A stretch of 18,399 nt of DNA. It comes from Flavobacteriales bacterium. GTDB lineage: Bacteria; Bacteroidota; Bacteroidia; Flavobacteriales_D; Sanyastnellaceae. The translations under genes were made by a program, and so were the position numbers. Location of the stretch: the NCBI GenBank assembly GCA_028825055.1, contig JAPKAW010000015.1, forward strand, positions 1 through 18,399, in the 5' to 3' direction. The notes under the pieces were generated by a model. It was given only the letters and a program-made list of their open reading frames with translations. It did not search any database and was not told where the DNA came from. Each line of letters begins with the position of its first letter. Position 1 is the first letter of the stretch. Shown here in pieces: positions 7,297 through 14,495 of this stretch.

Positions 7297-8394
7297 ATGC
7301 AAATTCCTGTCGTTCGTTTCAGCCGTGATACCTCCGCTTTTAGCAAGACCTTGAAGGCCCGCGTCGATGCTTATTTTGAAGAATCTGGGCGCTCGCGTAA
7401 GGGAGATTGGCGATTGCACGTCAAGAGCGCCTCTATGATTGCGCTTTACTTTGTGCCCTGGGCATTGTTTTCATTTGGGAGCATCGGTGGTGGTATGTGG
7501 TTTTGGATTGCCCAGATTGCGATGGGTTTTGGATTGGCTGGGATTGGGCTGAATGTGATGCACGATGCCAATCACGGGGCCTACAGTCAAAGCAAAAAGG
7601 TCAACAATGTTGTTGGCCGGATATTGGACCTTGTCGGCGGAAGTGCTCCTTTGTGGCGCATCCAACACAACGTATTGCACCACTCCTTTACCAACATTAG
7701 TGGTTTGGATGAAGATATTGCCACCCCAGGGTTTTTGCGCTTTACGCCCGATAGGCCTCTGAAGAAGATTCACAAGCTCCAATTCATTTACGCCTGGTTT
7801 TTCTATTGCATTATGACTTTGTTCTGGATGACAGCTAAGGACTGGATTGCTCTCTATCGTTACAAAAGCAAGGACCTCATTAAATCTGTTGGGACTACTT
7901 TCCGAAGACTCTTCAGTGAATTATTGATTGCTAAAATCTTTTACTACACCTATATCCTGGTGATTCCAGCGGTGTTTAGCGGATTGTCGATTGGTCAGGT
8001 CCTGCTTGGATGGATGGTCATGCACGCAGTCACAGGGCTGATCCTCACATCAATTTTTCAGCCAGCTCACGTGCTTGAAGACCTGCAATTCGTGGAAGCT
8101 CAAGCGGGCGCACAAATGGAAGCAGACCCGTTGTCTCACCAATTAAAAACTACAGCCAATTTTGGAACGGGTTCGAAACTCTTTACGTGGATGTGTGGAG
8201 GACTCAACCACCAAATTGAGCACCACCTGTTCCCTCAGATTTCACACATTCACTTTAGCGCTCTAGCGCCCATCGTGAAGAAGACTGCAGAAGAATTTGG
8301 CCTGCCTTACCGCTCTTCCACCACGTTTGCTGGAGCGCTTGCGCTTCACACGAAAATGTTGTGGCATTTGGGACGTAAGCAGCGTCTGGCGTAA
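7297..8394 (+). CDS. Membrane fatty acid desaturase (acyl-CoA/acyl-lipid, front-end type)
   Basis: Di-iron membrane desaturase of 365 aa that should introduce a double bond into a fatty acyl chain. The three histidine boxes are complete: HDANH at 89-93, HNVLHH at 124-129 and QIEHH at 306-310, with an additional QPAH at 255-258. A Gln at the start of the third box and the following LFPQISH are typical of Delta5/Delta6 front-end and linoleoyl-CoA-type desaturases. The cytochrome b5 domain found on many eukaryotic members is absent, so a separate electron donor is needed. Hydrophobic segments lie near residues 45-85, 160-180 and 205-255. Regiospecificity cannot be read from sequence. There is no clear Shine-Dalgarno; TACATTTA at 7269-7276 is one base off the -7 consensus and could be the promoter. 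The gene appears monocistronic. Confidence 0.9.
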   Translation: MQIPVVRFSRDTSAFSKTLKARVDAYFEESGRSRKGDWRLHVKSASMIALYFVPWALFSFGSIGGGMWFWIAQIAMGFGLAGIGLNVMHDANHGAYSQSKKVNNVVGRILDLVGGSAPLWRIQHNVLHHSFTNISGLDEDIATPGFLRFTPDRPLKKIHKLQFIYAWFFYCIMTLFWMTAKDWIALYRYKSKDLIKSVGTTFRRLFSELLIAKIFYYTYILVIPAVFSGLSIGQVLLGWMVMHAVTGLILTSIFQPAHVLEDLQFVEAQAGAQMEADPLSHQLKTTANFGTGSKLFTWMCGGLNHQIEHHLFPQISHIHFSALAPIVKKTAEEFGLPYRSSTTFAGALALHTKMLWHLGRKQRLA

Positions 8395-8402
8395 TTCCTG
8401 AC

Positions 8403-8428
8403 GAAAAGAGCTGTTAACCTCTCTTTTC
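8403..8428. repeat. Perfect 8-bp inverted repeat (hairpin) after the desaturase gene
   Basis: GAAAAGAG, a 10-base loop and CTCTTTTC form a perfect stem 9 bp after the desaturase stop. It is AT-rich and not followed by a T-tract, apart from a T-run at about 8443-8450. It may act as a weak terminator or 3'-end stabiliser. Confidence 0.35.
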
Positions 8429-8481
8429 TGGCGAGATACTTCGTCTTTTTTGATATCTTGGAAGTGAATCAAATTGCTTTC

Positions 8482-10410
8482 ATGATGCGCATTCCCGCTT
8501 TAATATTCGGCTTTTGCTTGGTCGTTTCAGTCTGTAACGCCCAAGGGGTTGCGCCGACCGTGACTCAGTCCAATACCGCTCCTACGCACCGCACGTGTGC
8601 GTCTCATGACAAGTATGTCGAGATGATGGGCGGAACAAAGTTCTCTGAAATGCGCACACGCATTGAGCAACAGACCCAGCGTTGGGAGTCTCAGTCGGAT
8701 GAACAACGCTCAAATCAAGTCAATACAGTCGTGACCATTCCTGTGGTTTTCCACGTGCTTTATGCCAACGGTACACAAAATATCAGCGACGCACAAATCA
8801 TGTCGCAGTTACAAATCCTGAATGACGACTTCCGACGCCTCAACAACGATGCTGACAACACCTGGTCTCAAGCCGCTGATTCAGAAGTGGAATTTTGTTT
8901 GGCAACGAATGATCCACAAGGAAGCCCCACGGATGGAATACTTCGTGTCTCCACCTCCGTATCATCCTTCGGAACATCAGATAATGTGAAGTTCTCGAAT
9001 TCAGGAGGCTCTGATGCCTGGCCAGCGGGATCGTATTTGAACTTTTGGGTTTGCAATGTCGGCGGAGGTATTTTGGGCTATGCGCAATTTCCTGGCGGAT
9101 CCGCATCGACCGACGGAGTCGTCTGCGATTACCGTTACGTGGGCAATGTGGGGACCGCGACAGCGCCCTTCGACATGGGACGCACTGCTACGCATGAGGT
9201 GGGCCATTGGCTAAACCTCTACCACATCTGGGGCGATGGTAACTGCAATCAAGACGATCAGGTGGCCGACACGCCAAATTCAGATGCCGCCAACTTTGGC
9301 TGTGCTACAGGTCATCAGAGCTGCAGCAGCACGGACATGGTGCAGAACTACATGGACTATTCGGATGATGCCTGCATGAACCTCTTCACATCAGGACAGA
9401 AATCGCGCATGCAAGCGCTGGTTGCCCCGGGAGGCTTCCGAGCGAGCTTAGCAACTTCTGACGGATGCGCTCCAGCGTGTACGACGGGATGCGGCTGCAC
9501 CGATTCCACAGCCTGCAATTACGACAGCGACGCGACGGAAGACGATGGAAGCTGTGATTTCAGTTGTCAGGGCTGTACCGATGCGGAAGCGTGCAACTAC
9601 GATGTCGACGCTACGGTGGATGATGGATCGTGTATTGGGAACGGAACGAATGTCACGATGACAATCTTAACCGATAATTACCCCGGAGAAACAACCTGGA
9701 ACCTCCAAGATGCAACAGGAACAGTTGTTCTCTCCGGTGGACCTTACAGCTCAACAGGCACAATCTATACGAGCTCTATATGTCTCTCTGACGGATGCTA
9801 CTCACTTCAAATACTCGATAGTGCCAATGATGGGCTATGCTGCGCGTATGGTTCAGGTAGCTACTCCCTCGCGGGATCAGATGGGGTTGTTTACGCATCG
9901 GGCGCAGATTTCGACTCAATAGACACGACTGAATTTTGCATAGAATCGGGGGAACCACTTGAAGGGTGCACCGATTCAACCGCCTGCAATTACAACGCTA
10001 TTGCCACCGTCAATGACAACTCGTGCCTTCTCGCCACTGGATGCGACACGTGTTCCGGGGCGACTGACGGCTCCGGTTCGATAGTCGACGGTGACGTCGA
10101 CAACGATGGGATTTGCAACGCAGATGAAATCACAGGCTGCCAAGACGCTTTGGCGTGCAATTACGATGCGGATGCCACGGATGAAGGAGACTGCATTTAC
10201 CCGATGGCCGATTTCGACTGCGATGGCAACGCCTTGGGTTGCGCCGAAGACATCAACAACAACGGCACTGTGGAGGTGTCAGACTTGTTGATTTTACTTG
10301 GTGATTTTGGCTGCACCGCTGACTGCTCTGCCGCTGACATCAACGGCGATGGCTCAGTGACCGTTGCCGATATGCTGTTGTTCCTCTCTATGTTTGGGGA
10401 GGACTGTTGA
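8482..10410 (+). CDS. Secreted M43 (pappalysin-family) metalloprotease with Cys repeats and dockerin-like tail
   Basis: A 642-aa exported zinc protease. I start it at ATG 8482, which gives a signal peptide ending NAQ; a TTG at 8458 only adds polar residues. The catalytic domain covers about residues 85-320, with zinc motif HEVGHWLNLYH at 238-248 (His238, Glu239, His242, His248) and Met-turn NYMDY near 289-293, as in M43 enzymes. Next come two GCTDxxACNY repeats (338-358, 364-384), a beta-rich module at about 388-488 with NYPGETTW and DGLCCAYGSGSY, and two more repeats (495-515, 552-571). The last 55 residues contain two calcium-loop-like elements (EDINNNGTVEVSD, ADINGDGSVTVAD), each followed by LLxxLxxFG, and end in Cys. 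This tail resembles a dockerin and stands where a T9SS domain would be expected. It probably degrades extracellular protein; the substrate is unknown. Confidence 0.9.
   Translation: MMRIPALIFGFCLVVSVCNAQGVAPTVTQSNTAPTHRTCASHDKYVEMMGGTKFSEMRTRIEQQTQRWESQSDEQRSNQVNTVVTIPVVFHVLYANGTQNISDAQIMSQLQILNDDFRRLNNDADNTWSQAADSEVEFCLATNDPQGSPTDGILRVSTSVSSFGTSDNVKFSNSGGSDAWPAGSYLNFWVCNVGGGILGYAQFPGGSASTDGVVCDYRYVGNVGTATAPFDMGRTATHEVGHWLNLYHIWGDGNCNQDDQVADTPNSDAANFGCATGHQSCSSTDMVQNYMDYSDDACMNLFTSGQKSRMQALVAPGGFRASLATSDGCAPACTTGCGCTDSTACNYDSDATEDDGSCDFSCQGCTDAEACNYDVDATVDDGSCIGNGTNVTMTILTDNYPGETTWNLQDATGTVVLSGGPYSSTGTIYTSSICLSDGCYSLQILDSANDGLCCAYGSGSYSLAGSDGVVYASGADFDSIDTTEFCIESGEPLEGCTDSTACNYNAIATVNDNSCLLATGCDTCSGATDGSGSIVDGDVDNDGICNADEITGCQDALACNYDADATDEGDCIYPMADFDCDGNALGCAEDINNNGTVEVSDLLILLGDFGCTADCSAADINGDGSVTVADMLLFLSMFGEDC
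9493..10194 (+). repeat. Four in-frame copies of a 20-21-residue GCTDxxACNYDxxATxDDGSC module
   Basis: Copies occupy 9493-9555, 9571-9633, 9964-10026 and 10135-10194. Each has Cys at module position 2, ACNY near positions 7-10 and a closing Cys. Copies 1 and 2 are closest to each other; copy 4 is one residue shorter and ends EGDC. Such modules are common between domains of Bacteroidota surface proteins; they are presumably small disulfide- or calcium-stabilised linkers (inference). Confidence 0.85.
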
Positions 10411-10662
10411 GGTTAACCGTGTTTCGTGAAGGTGCGCGCAATTCGAACCCTTACCAACTGCTAACAATCGAGCTTTTTTTCGCAGTAACCTCATTCAATA
10501 CTGCAAGGCTTTCGTTTGATTACTAAGTAGTGTATGGAACATGCCGTTTTGTCCTCAGCAATTGAACATCCGGCCTAATTGTACCATAAAGCGGATCTTG
10601 CCTATAATTACCTGTAAAAATGGACCCTGTAGCGGTCAATTTTGATCAGAACAATGCCTTCG
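10411..10662. other. Intergenic region between convergent genes
   Basis: There is no coding signal. On the minus strand, GACC-gctacag-GGTC followed by CA and five T residues (10616-10637) is a weak terminator candidate for the small gene at 10663. A seven-T run at about 10475 has no good stem before it. Confidence 0.3.
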
Positions 10663-11010
10663 TTAGTTCCTCGCTTCTTCGGCAACCAACTCAAGCTGTC
10701 TTCTGCGACTGAGCGTAAACCCTCCAAATACAGCTCCCCCTATCAGCAAGAACCAAACCTCGCTGTCAATAGGTACGCACGACAAATCGCATCCCCCTGT
10801 CGCAGCGTAATCCGGATCCCAATTGTAACAAGTCGCATTGCACGCCTCCGGATTTGTACAACAACCGCTTCCTTGGCCGCACGGGTACTCATCTCCATCC
10901 TCCACATAACCGCCATTTCCCACACACTGGGCGAAGCCCCCTATTGGGATCAGCATGACTGCGAGCATCAACAAAACTTGACTAAATCGCTTCATTCTTT
11001 TCGTTTCCAT
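10663..11010 (-). CDS. Small secreted Cys-rich protein with PID-CTERM-like C-terminal anchor
   Basis: A 115-aa protein starting at ATG 11010, or 110 aa from ATG 10995, which gives the neater signal peptide (MKRFSQ). The signal peptide ends GFA|Q near residue 28. The mature part has nine cysteines in about 50 residues, including CTNPEACNATCYNWDPDY, which resembles the GCTDxxACNYD module of the neighbouring protease. The C-terminus is tripartite: the short motif PID at 80-82, a hydrophobic helix at about 84-100 and a basic SRRR at 101-104. This is the architecture of exosortase-type or PID-CTERM sorting signals described in Bacteroidota. No sortase or exosortase gene is in the window. Function unknown; it is probably a small surface or periplasmic protein. 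Confidence 0.7.
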   Translation of the reverse strand: METKRMKRFSQVLLMLAVMLIPIGGFAQCVGNGGYVEDGDEYPCGQGSGCCTNPEACNATCYNWDPDYAATGGCDLSCVPIDSEVWFLLIGGAVFGGFTLSRRRQLELVAEEARN

Positions 11011-11496
11011 TTTAGCAAGAGAGGCATTCTTAACCCTTCATCTAAAATTACGCTTGGATCAAGGGGCCTTCCTAACTTGTCTTGACGTCATCAAGAGAAT
11101 ACTGCCGTATCTTCAAATATCCCCGCACTGAAAAACGTAAAATACTGTTTTTCAGTCTGTTAAATAAGTCAGTATCGAGACTAACGCTCTCAATAAAGAC
11201 GGGGACATACAAGAAAAAACGCCGTGAATATAGTGACAGCACGCTCTTGACATGGGGTTAAACCATGTTTTCAACGCCACCTCATATTCCAGAAAGTGTC
11301 CGTCAAAATCCCAGAATTTTATTCAAAGTGATCAAAAAAATCGACGAATTGACATGTCGTATTACTGGTTATTCACCCTTGACTTGAATCGATCGCCCTT
11401 CAAATAGCGAAATAAAAGATTCAAACAACGCTGTGTTCAACAGTGTCATGCAAAAACAATCCGAGCCCAGCCTGTCGGCGATGATGTGGTGACTCT
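11011..11496. other. Gene-poor stretch
   Basis: I find no convincing coding frame on either strand. The region holds a perfect 10-bp inverted repeat (11127-11156) and a second hairpin, ACATGG-ggttaaa-CCATGT (11250-11268), followed by TT. It separates the small Cys-rich gene from the broken OB-fold gene, and may include further decayed sequence of the latter that I cannot recognise. Confidence 0.5.
11127..11156. repeat. Perfect 10-bp inverted repeat with 10-base loop
   Basis: ACTGAAAAAC - gtaaaatact - GTTTTTCAGT. The arms are exact reverse complements. The stem is AT-rich, and the minus-strand product would end in CAGTGCGGGG without a T-tract, so it does not look like a standard terminator. 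It lies 117 bp upstream of the small Cys-rich gene and could be an operator, an RNA hairpin or a mobile-element end. Confidence 0.6.
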
Positions 11497-11949
11497 TTAG
11501 TTCAAGAACAATTGGCCCCCGACTGTTGATTGCTTCGCATGGGGTAAACAAACCCATGAGTACGTTCCACGGGAGAAGAGAGAAGCGTCAACCAGTTCAG
11601 TATTGCCATCCACTTCGGAAACAGTGCCTAACACGGTCAGGACATCGCCCACTTCAGGTTTACGGGCGCTGCTCCAATACAGAGGATTGGCTGGAATCTA
11701 GATTCCTTCGCCGTTGATGAAAATTCCGTTCCAAGCACCATAATCGTCTTGCAGGTAAAACGTATCCCCAAAATACTCGGTGACTTTTCCTGAAATCGTG
11801 ACTTCCCCATTTTGAAAGGGAGATACATCGACCTCACCCTGAATATCTATTATCAGCGTGATTTGACTGAAGGCTGCCGTCGAAATCATAGCGATGAAAG
11901 CAGTGATTCGTCGAGATGTGTAGCGGTGATTCAAAAACGCAATGTACAC
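11497..11949 (-). pseudogene. Broken gene for a secreted OB-fold (nuclease-associated type) protein
   Basis: The frame opens with an export-like segment (RRITAFIAMISTAAFSQ), then reads VTISGKVTEYFGDTFYLQDD and GAWNGIFINGEGI. This is the OB-fold pattern found beside extracellular nucleases and T9SS proteins in Bacteroidota. An in-frame TAG follows at 11698-11700. Beyond it the same frame continues sensibly: KPEVGDVLTVLGTVSEVDGN followed by TELVDAS, the normal second half of such a domain (a PxVGD turn, then a VxGTVxExxGxTEL strand). It stays open to TAA at 11497-11499, but after about residue 130 it loses resemblance to the family. The only outermost start is GTG at 11949. An interrupted and 3'-truncated gene is the best explanation; a sequencing error at the TAG is the alternative. 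Confidence 0.65.
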
Positions 11950-11967
11950 TCCTGCAGTACATTACGT
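11937..11967. repeat. Inverted repeat between divergent broken gene and PKD gene
   Basis: AATGTAC - actcctgca - GTACATT is a perfect 7-bp repeat, extended outward by ACG/CGT after one mismatch, giving 10 of 11 pairs. It lies between the start of the broken OB-fold gene and the PKD gene start (12003). It is a candidate operator or 5'-UTR hairpin. Confidence 0.4.
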
Positions 11968-12002
11968 CTCAAATTGAATTTTCCCATCTTTGGGTGGTGA
12001 AG

Positions 12003-14000
12003 ATGAATCAAATTGCATGGGTCGCCGCTGCCTTGTTTTCAGTGCTGCTCCTAACACCGATTGACGCTTTGGCTCAATGTGCGGAATGTGTGGCTGATCC
12101 GGCGTGCACTTCAACAGATGGGTTTCCCGCCATATGTCCGGCGACGTTAGCCGAAGGAGCCACTGGAGAATGGTATGAAGAGACCCTCACATTTTTTCTT
12201 CCCGAAGACATCGTCGATCCCGGATCAGGCGTGACAGCGTCACTCCTTTCCATTACCGTGACCTCCATCACAGGGACTCCTTTGGGGCTCCAAGTGGAAT
12301 TAGACGATCCCGATGGCACGTATTTCCCGTCGAGCGGCCAGACCATTGGTTGCGCTACTGTTTGCGGAGAACCCTTACTTCCAGGCGTCTTTGAGATGAT
12401 CATTAGCGTTTCTGCCGTCGCTTCTGCCTTTGGCATTGAACAAGTAGTCAATGAGAGTTTTTCCTACACCCTGATCATCAACCCAGGAGCAGGAGGAACA
12501 TCCACCTTTGCGTACTCTGCTGCTGCAGGGTGCGACTCGCTTTGGGTGGACTTTTCAGCAGCTTTGAGCGGCTCAGGAGTTCAAACCACCTCCTATGCTT
12601 GGGTCTTTGGCAATGGAGAAACAGGGTCCTCCGCCACAGTCGATAGCGTCTTGTATTCTGAGACAGGGTCCTATACCGTTTCGTTGCAGACGATCATTTC
12701 AGAGTTGGTTTTGGAAGAGCTCATTCTCAATTCCACGGGCGAGGGTGGATGGGATGATTTTTTTACAGCTCCTGACCCCTATTTCGTGCTCACTGATGCA
12801 AACGGCACCGACGTGTACACGTCCAGTACGGCGGACGATTCCAACTCGAATACGTGGAGCGGTTTGAGCATCATTATGAGCAATCCGCCCTATACCATCG
12901 CGTTCTATGATGAAGATTTACTGGACGGCGACGACAACCTCGGTTCTACCTCCTTCTCACCGTCTGGCGCAGGTGGCATTCCTTTGAGCGCTGGACCGAG
13001 CAACGCGATTGCCAACATCGGTTCCAATGAATTGGTCAATGTTACAGACACCTTCGTTATTCAGGTCTTTGGAGCTCCCGAAGTCACTGTATTTCAAAGC
13101 GATGAAAGCACCTTGAATTGCTCTGATTCCACACTGAGCTTGTACACGTGGAACGCTCAAGGAACTCCGGTTGCTTCTGGAGTTGACTTTGACTACTCGC
13201 CCGATTCCAGTGGGTGGTATACGGTCGAAGGAATTTCACCCTCTGGTTGCAGTGCTGTCAGCGACTCCATCCTTTTTTGCCTTCCTGATGCCACGCTTCC
13301 CTTGGAATTGCTCATCCAAAACGACCTTCCACAATACCTTGAAACAAGCAGCGACGGACCGTTTTATATCTGGAGTGAAAACGGGGTTCCTAATGACACC
13401 CTTTATGGTCCAGAGAACGCCTTATTCTTCCCATCGGAAAGCGGATATTATCACGTTGCGAGTGCCGATGCGTTAGGGTGTTCTTTGGAGAGCGACTCCC
13501 TTTTGGTCTGTTGGCCCCTTGATTCCGTTTTGATCAGTCAAAATTCAGAAGGGACCCTCGTTCTGAATCAGGCTTATACCACCTACTCTTGGTTCGAAAA
13601 CGGCTTGAATATCGAAGGGGCAACCGACAGCATTTTGATCAATCCCGGCGCCGGTATTTACGCTGTGGAAGTGAGCGATTTTTGGGCCTGTCCGACCCTC
13701 ATGAGTGCCCAATGGACCTACGTTTCCGTATTGGAGTTCTCCCACTCCAGGCCCCCGCACATCTTCCCAAATCCGTTCCGTCAAACCCTTGTCATTGAAG
13801 CGCCATCCCCAAGCGGGTTATGGGATCTTTCGCTCATGGATTTAAATGGAAAAATGGCAGCATTCAAACCTGCCGTTGCCACTCCTTTTCACTGGTTTCT
13901 CGGCGATTTACCGCCCGGAATCTACCTCTTAAAATTGACAGAAATAGCTACGCAAGGAGGCTGCATTCTTCCTCCAGTTCGCGTCATCAAAACGCAATAA
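12003..14000 (+). CDS. Large secreted PKD/C2-like/Ig-like protein with T9SS type A sorting domain
   Basis: A 665-aa surface or secreted protein. ATG 12003 is chosen because it starts a clean signal peptide ending ALA|Q; the 29 codons upstream have no signal character. Order of parts: a Cys-containing N-terminal domain (26-165, with FPAICP, GQTIGC and TVCGEP); a PKD-like strand set (167-230, SYAWVFGNGETG and TGSYTVSLQ); a C2-like domain (about 235-320) with acidic loop residues in APDPYFVLTDANG and FYDEDLLDGDDNLGS; three Ig-like units with the pattern W..NG...sGxYxV...GC (about 365-428, 433-505, 507-563); and a T9SS domain (about 585-665, IFPNPFRQ, LMDLNGK, GIYLLKL, RVIKTQ). Acidic C2 loops suggest calcium binding. 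The role is probably adhesion or a cell-surface scaffold (inference). CATCTTTG at 11985-11992 is a near-consensus -7 box. Confidence 0.85.
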   Translation: MNQIAWVAAALFSVLLLTPIDALAQCAECVADPACTSTDGFPAICPATLAEGATGEWYEETLTFFLPEDIVDPGSGVTASLLSITVTSITGTPLGLQVELDDPDGTYFPSSGQTIGCATVCGEPLLPGVFEMIISVSAVASAFGIEQVVNESFSYTLIINPGAGGTSTFAYSAAAGCDSLWVDFSAALSGSGVQTTSYAWVFGNGETGSSATVDSVLYSETGSYTVSLQTIISELVLEELILNSTGEGGWDDFFTAPDPYFVLTDANGTDVYTSSTADDSNSNTWSGLSIIMSNPPYTIAFYDEDLLDGDDNLGSTSFSPSGAGGIPLSAGPSNAIANIGSNELVNVTDTFVIQVFGAPEVTVFQSDESTLNCSDSTLSLYTWNAQGTPVASGVDFDYSPDSSGWYTVEGISPSGCSAVSDSILFCLPDATLPLELLIQNDLPQYLETSSDGPFYIWSENGVPNDTLYGPENALFFPSESGYYHVASADALGCSLESDSLLVCWPLDSVLISQNSEGTLVLNQAYTTYSWFENGLNIEGATDSILINPGAGIYAVEVSDFWACPTLMSAQWTYVSVLEFSHSRPPHIFPNPFRQTLVIEAPSPSGLWDLSLMDLNGKMAAFKPAVATPFHWFLGDLPPGIYLLKLTEIATQGGCILPPVRVIKTQ

Positions 14001-14010
14001 AATCAAGGGC

Positions 14011-14397
14011 TTAGCGACGGTCCAGGCTCCAACGACCCGGTCCCATCAGCATGATGGCCACCAGCGGGAAGAAAAAGAGCAGGGCGTGTTCCATTTCAGA
14101 AAGGCCTTCGCCCCAGTGAACCACAAATCCCGCCACTCCCATTGTAATGGCTGCTGGAACAGCCGCCCAGCGCGTTTTGAATCCGATTAAGATCAAAATA
14201 GGAGCAATGAACTCCCCGAGCACAGTTAGCATCAGGGATGGTGTTTCACCAATGCCCATAAAGTTGTAGAACTGAACTCCATCAACCGAAGTCAGTCCCG
14301 TAATCAGTTTGTTGAGTTTGCCCCAACCGTGTGGAATCAGCAGACCTGCTGTTCCAATGCGAAGGACAAGTAGGCCCCAATCATGCAAGGTTTTCAT
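14011..14397 (-). CDS. DoxX family inner-membrane protein
   Basis: A 128-aa protein with four hydrophobic segments, the usual DoxX size. Conserved features are LRIGTAGLLIPHGWGKL at 12-28, Glu62 at the start of helix 2 (LGEFIAPILILIGF), Arg76 after it, and the GPGRWSLD end at 119-127. DoxX proteins have been linked to quinol oxidation, thiosulfate metabolism and redox homeostasis in different organisms, so no specific reaction is assigned here. The stop lies 10 bp from that of the convergent T9SS gene. The start ATG is only 4 bp after a perfect -7 box, so the transcript may have no leader. No ribosome-binding site is visible. Confidence 0.9.
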   Translation of the reverse strand: MKTLHDWGLLVLRIGTAGLLIPHGWGKLNKLITGLTSVDGVQFYNFMGIGETPSLMLTVLGEFIAPILILIGFKTRWAAVPAAITMGVAGFVVHWGEGLSEMEHALLFFFPLVAIMLMGPGRWSLDRR

Positions 14398-14401
14398 GCC
14401 A

Positions 14402-14409
14402 CAAATGTA
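14402..14409 (-). promoter_or_regulatory. -7 box for the DoxX gene, implying a leaderless mRNA
   Basis: TACATTTG matches TAnnTTTG exactly and is followed by TGGC and the ATG. Initiation about 4-7 bp after the box would fall on or just past the start codon. The -33 region falls in the T-tract of the upstream terminator and has no clear TTTG. Confidence 0.5.
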
Positions 14410-14420
14410 CTGCGGTCAGC

Positions 14421-14457
14421 ATAAAAAAAGCCCCTTCACGTTGAGCGAAGAGGCTTT
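14421..14457 (-). terminator. Intrinsic terminator after the NTF2-like lipoprotein gene
   Basis: Minus strand: AAAGCCTCTTC, a 9-base loop, GAAGGGGCTTT (11 positions, one mismatch), continuing directly as a seven-T run. It lies 39 bp after the stop of the gene at 14496 and just before the DoxX promoter box, and so separates the two transcription units. Confidence 0.85.
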
Positions 14458-14495
14458 CATAAAGTGGAGAGGACCGTGACCTCAAAGTCTCCGAA

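Noticed and set aside
11369..11557. 62-codon minus-strand frame below the broken OB-fold gene
   Set aside because: It overlaps the tail of the broken gene in another frame, has no export signal or recognisable motif, and its composition looks random.
11916..12002. N-terminal extension of the PKD protein
   Set aside because: The 29 extra residues have no signal character and lie across the inverted repeat; ATG 12003 starts a clean signal peptide.
8482..14000. CRISPR or phage-like explanation for the repeats
   Set aside because: The repeats are in frame, diverged at the DNA level and encode protein modules; no spacers, cas genes or phage genes are present.
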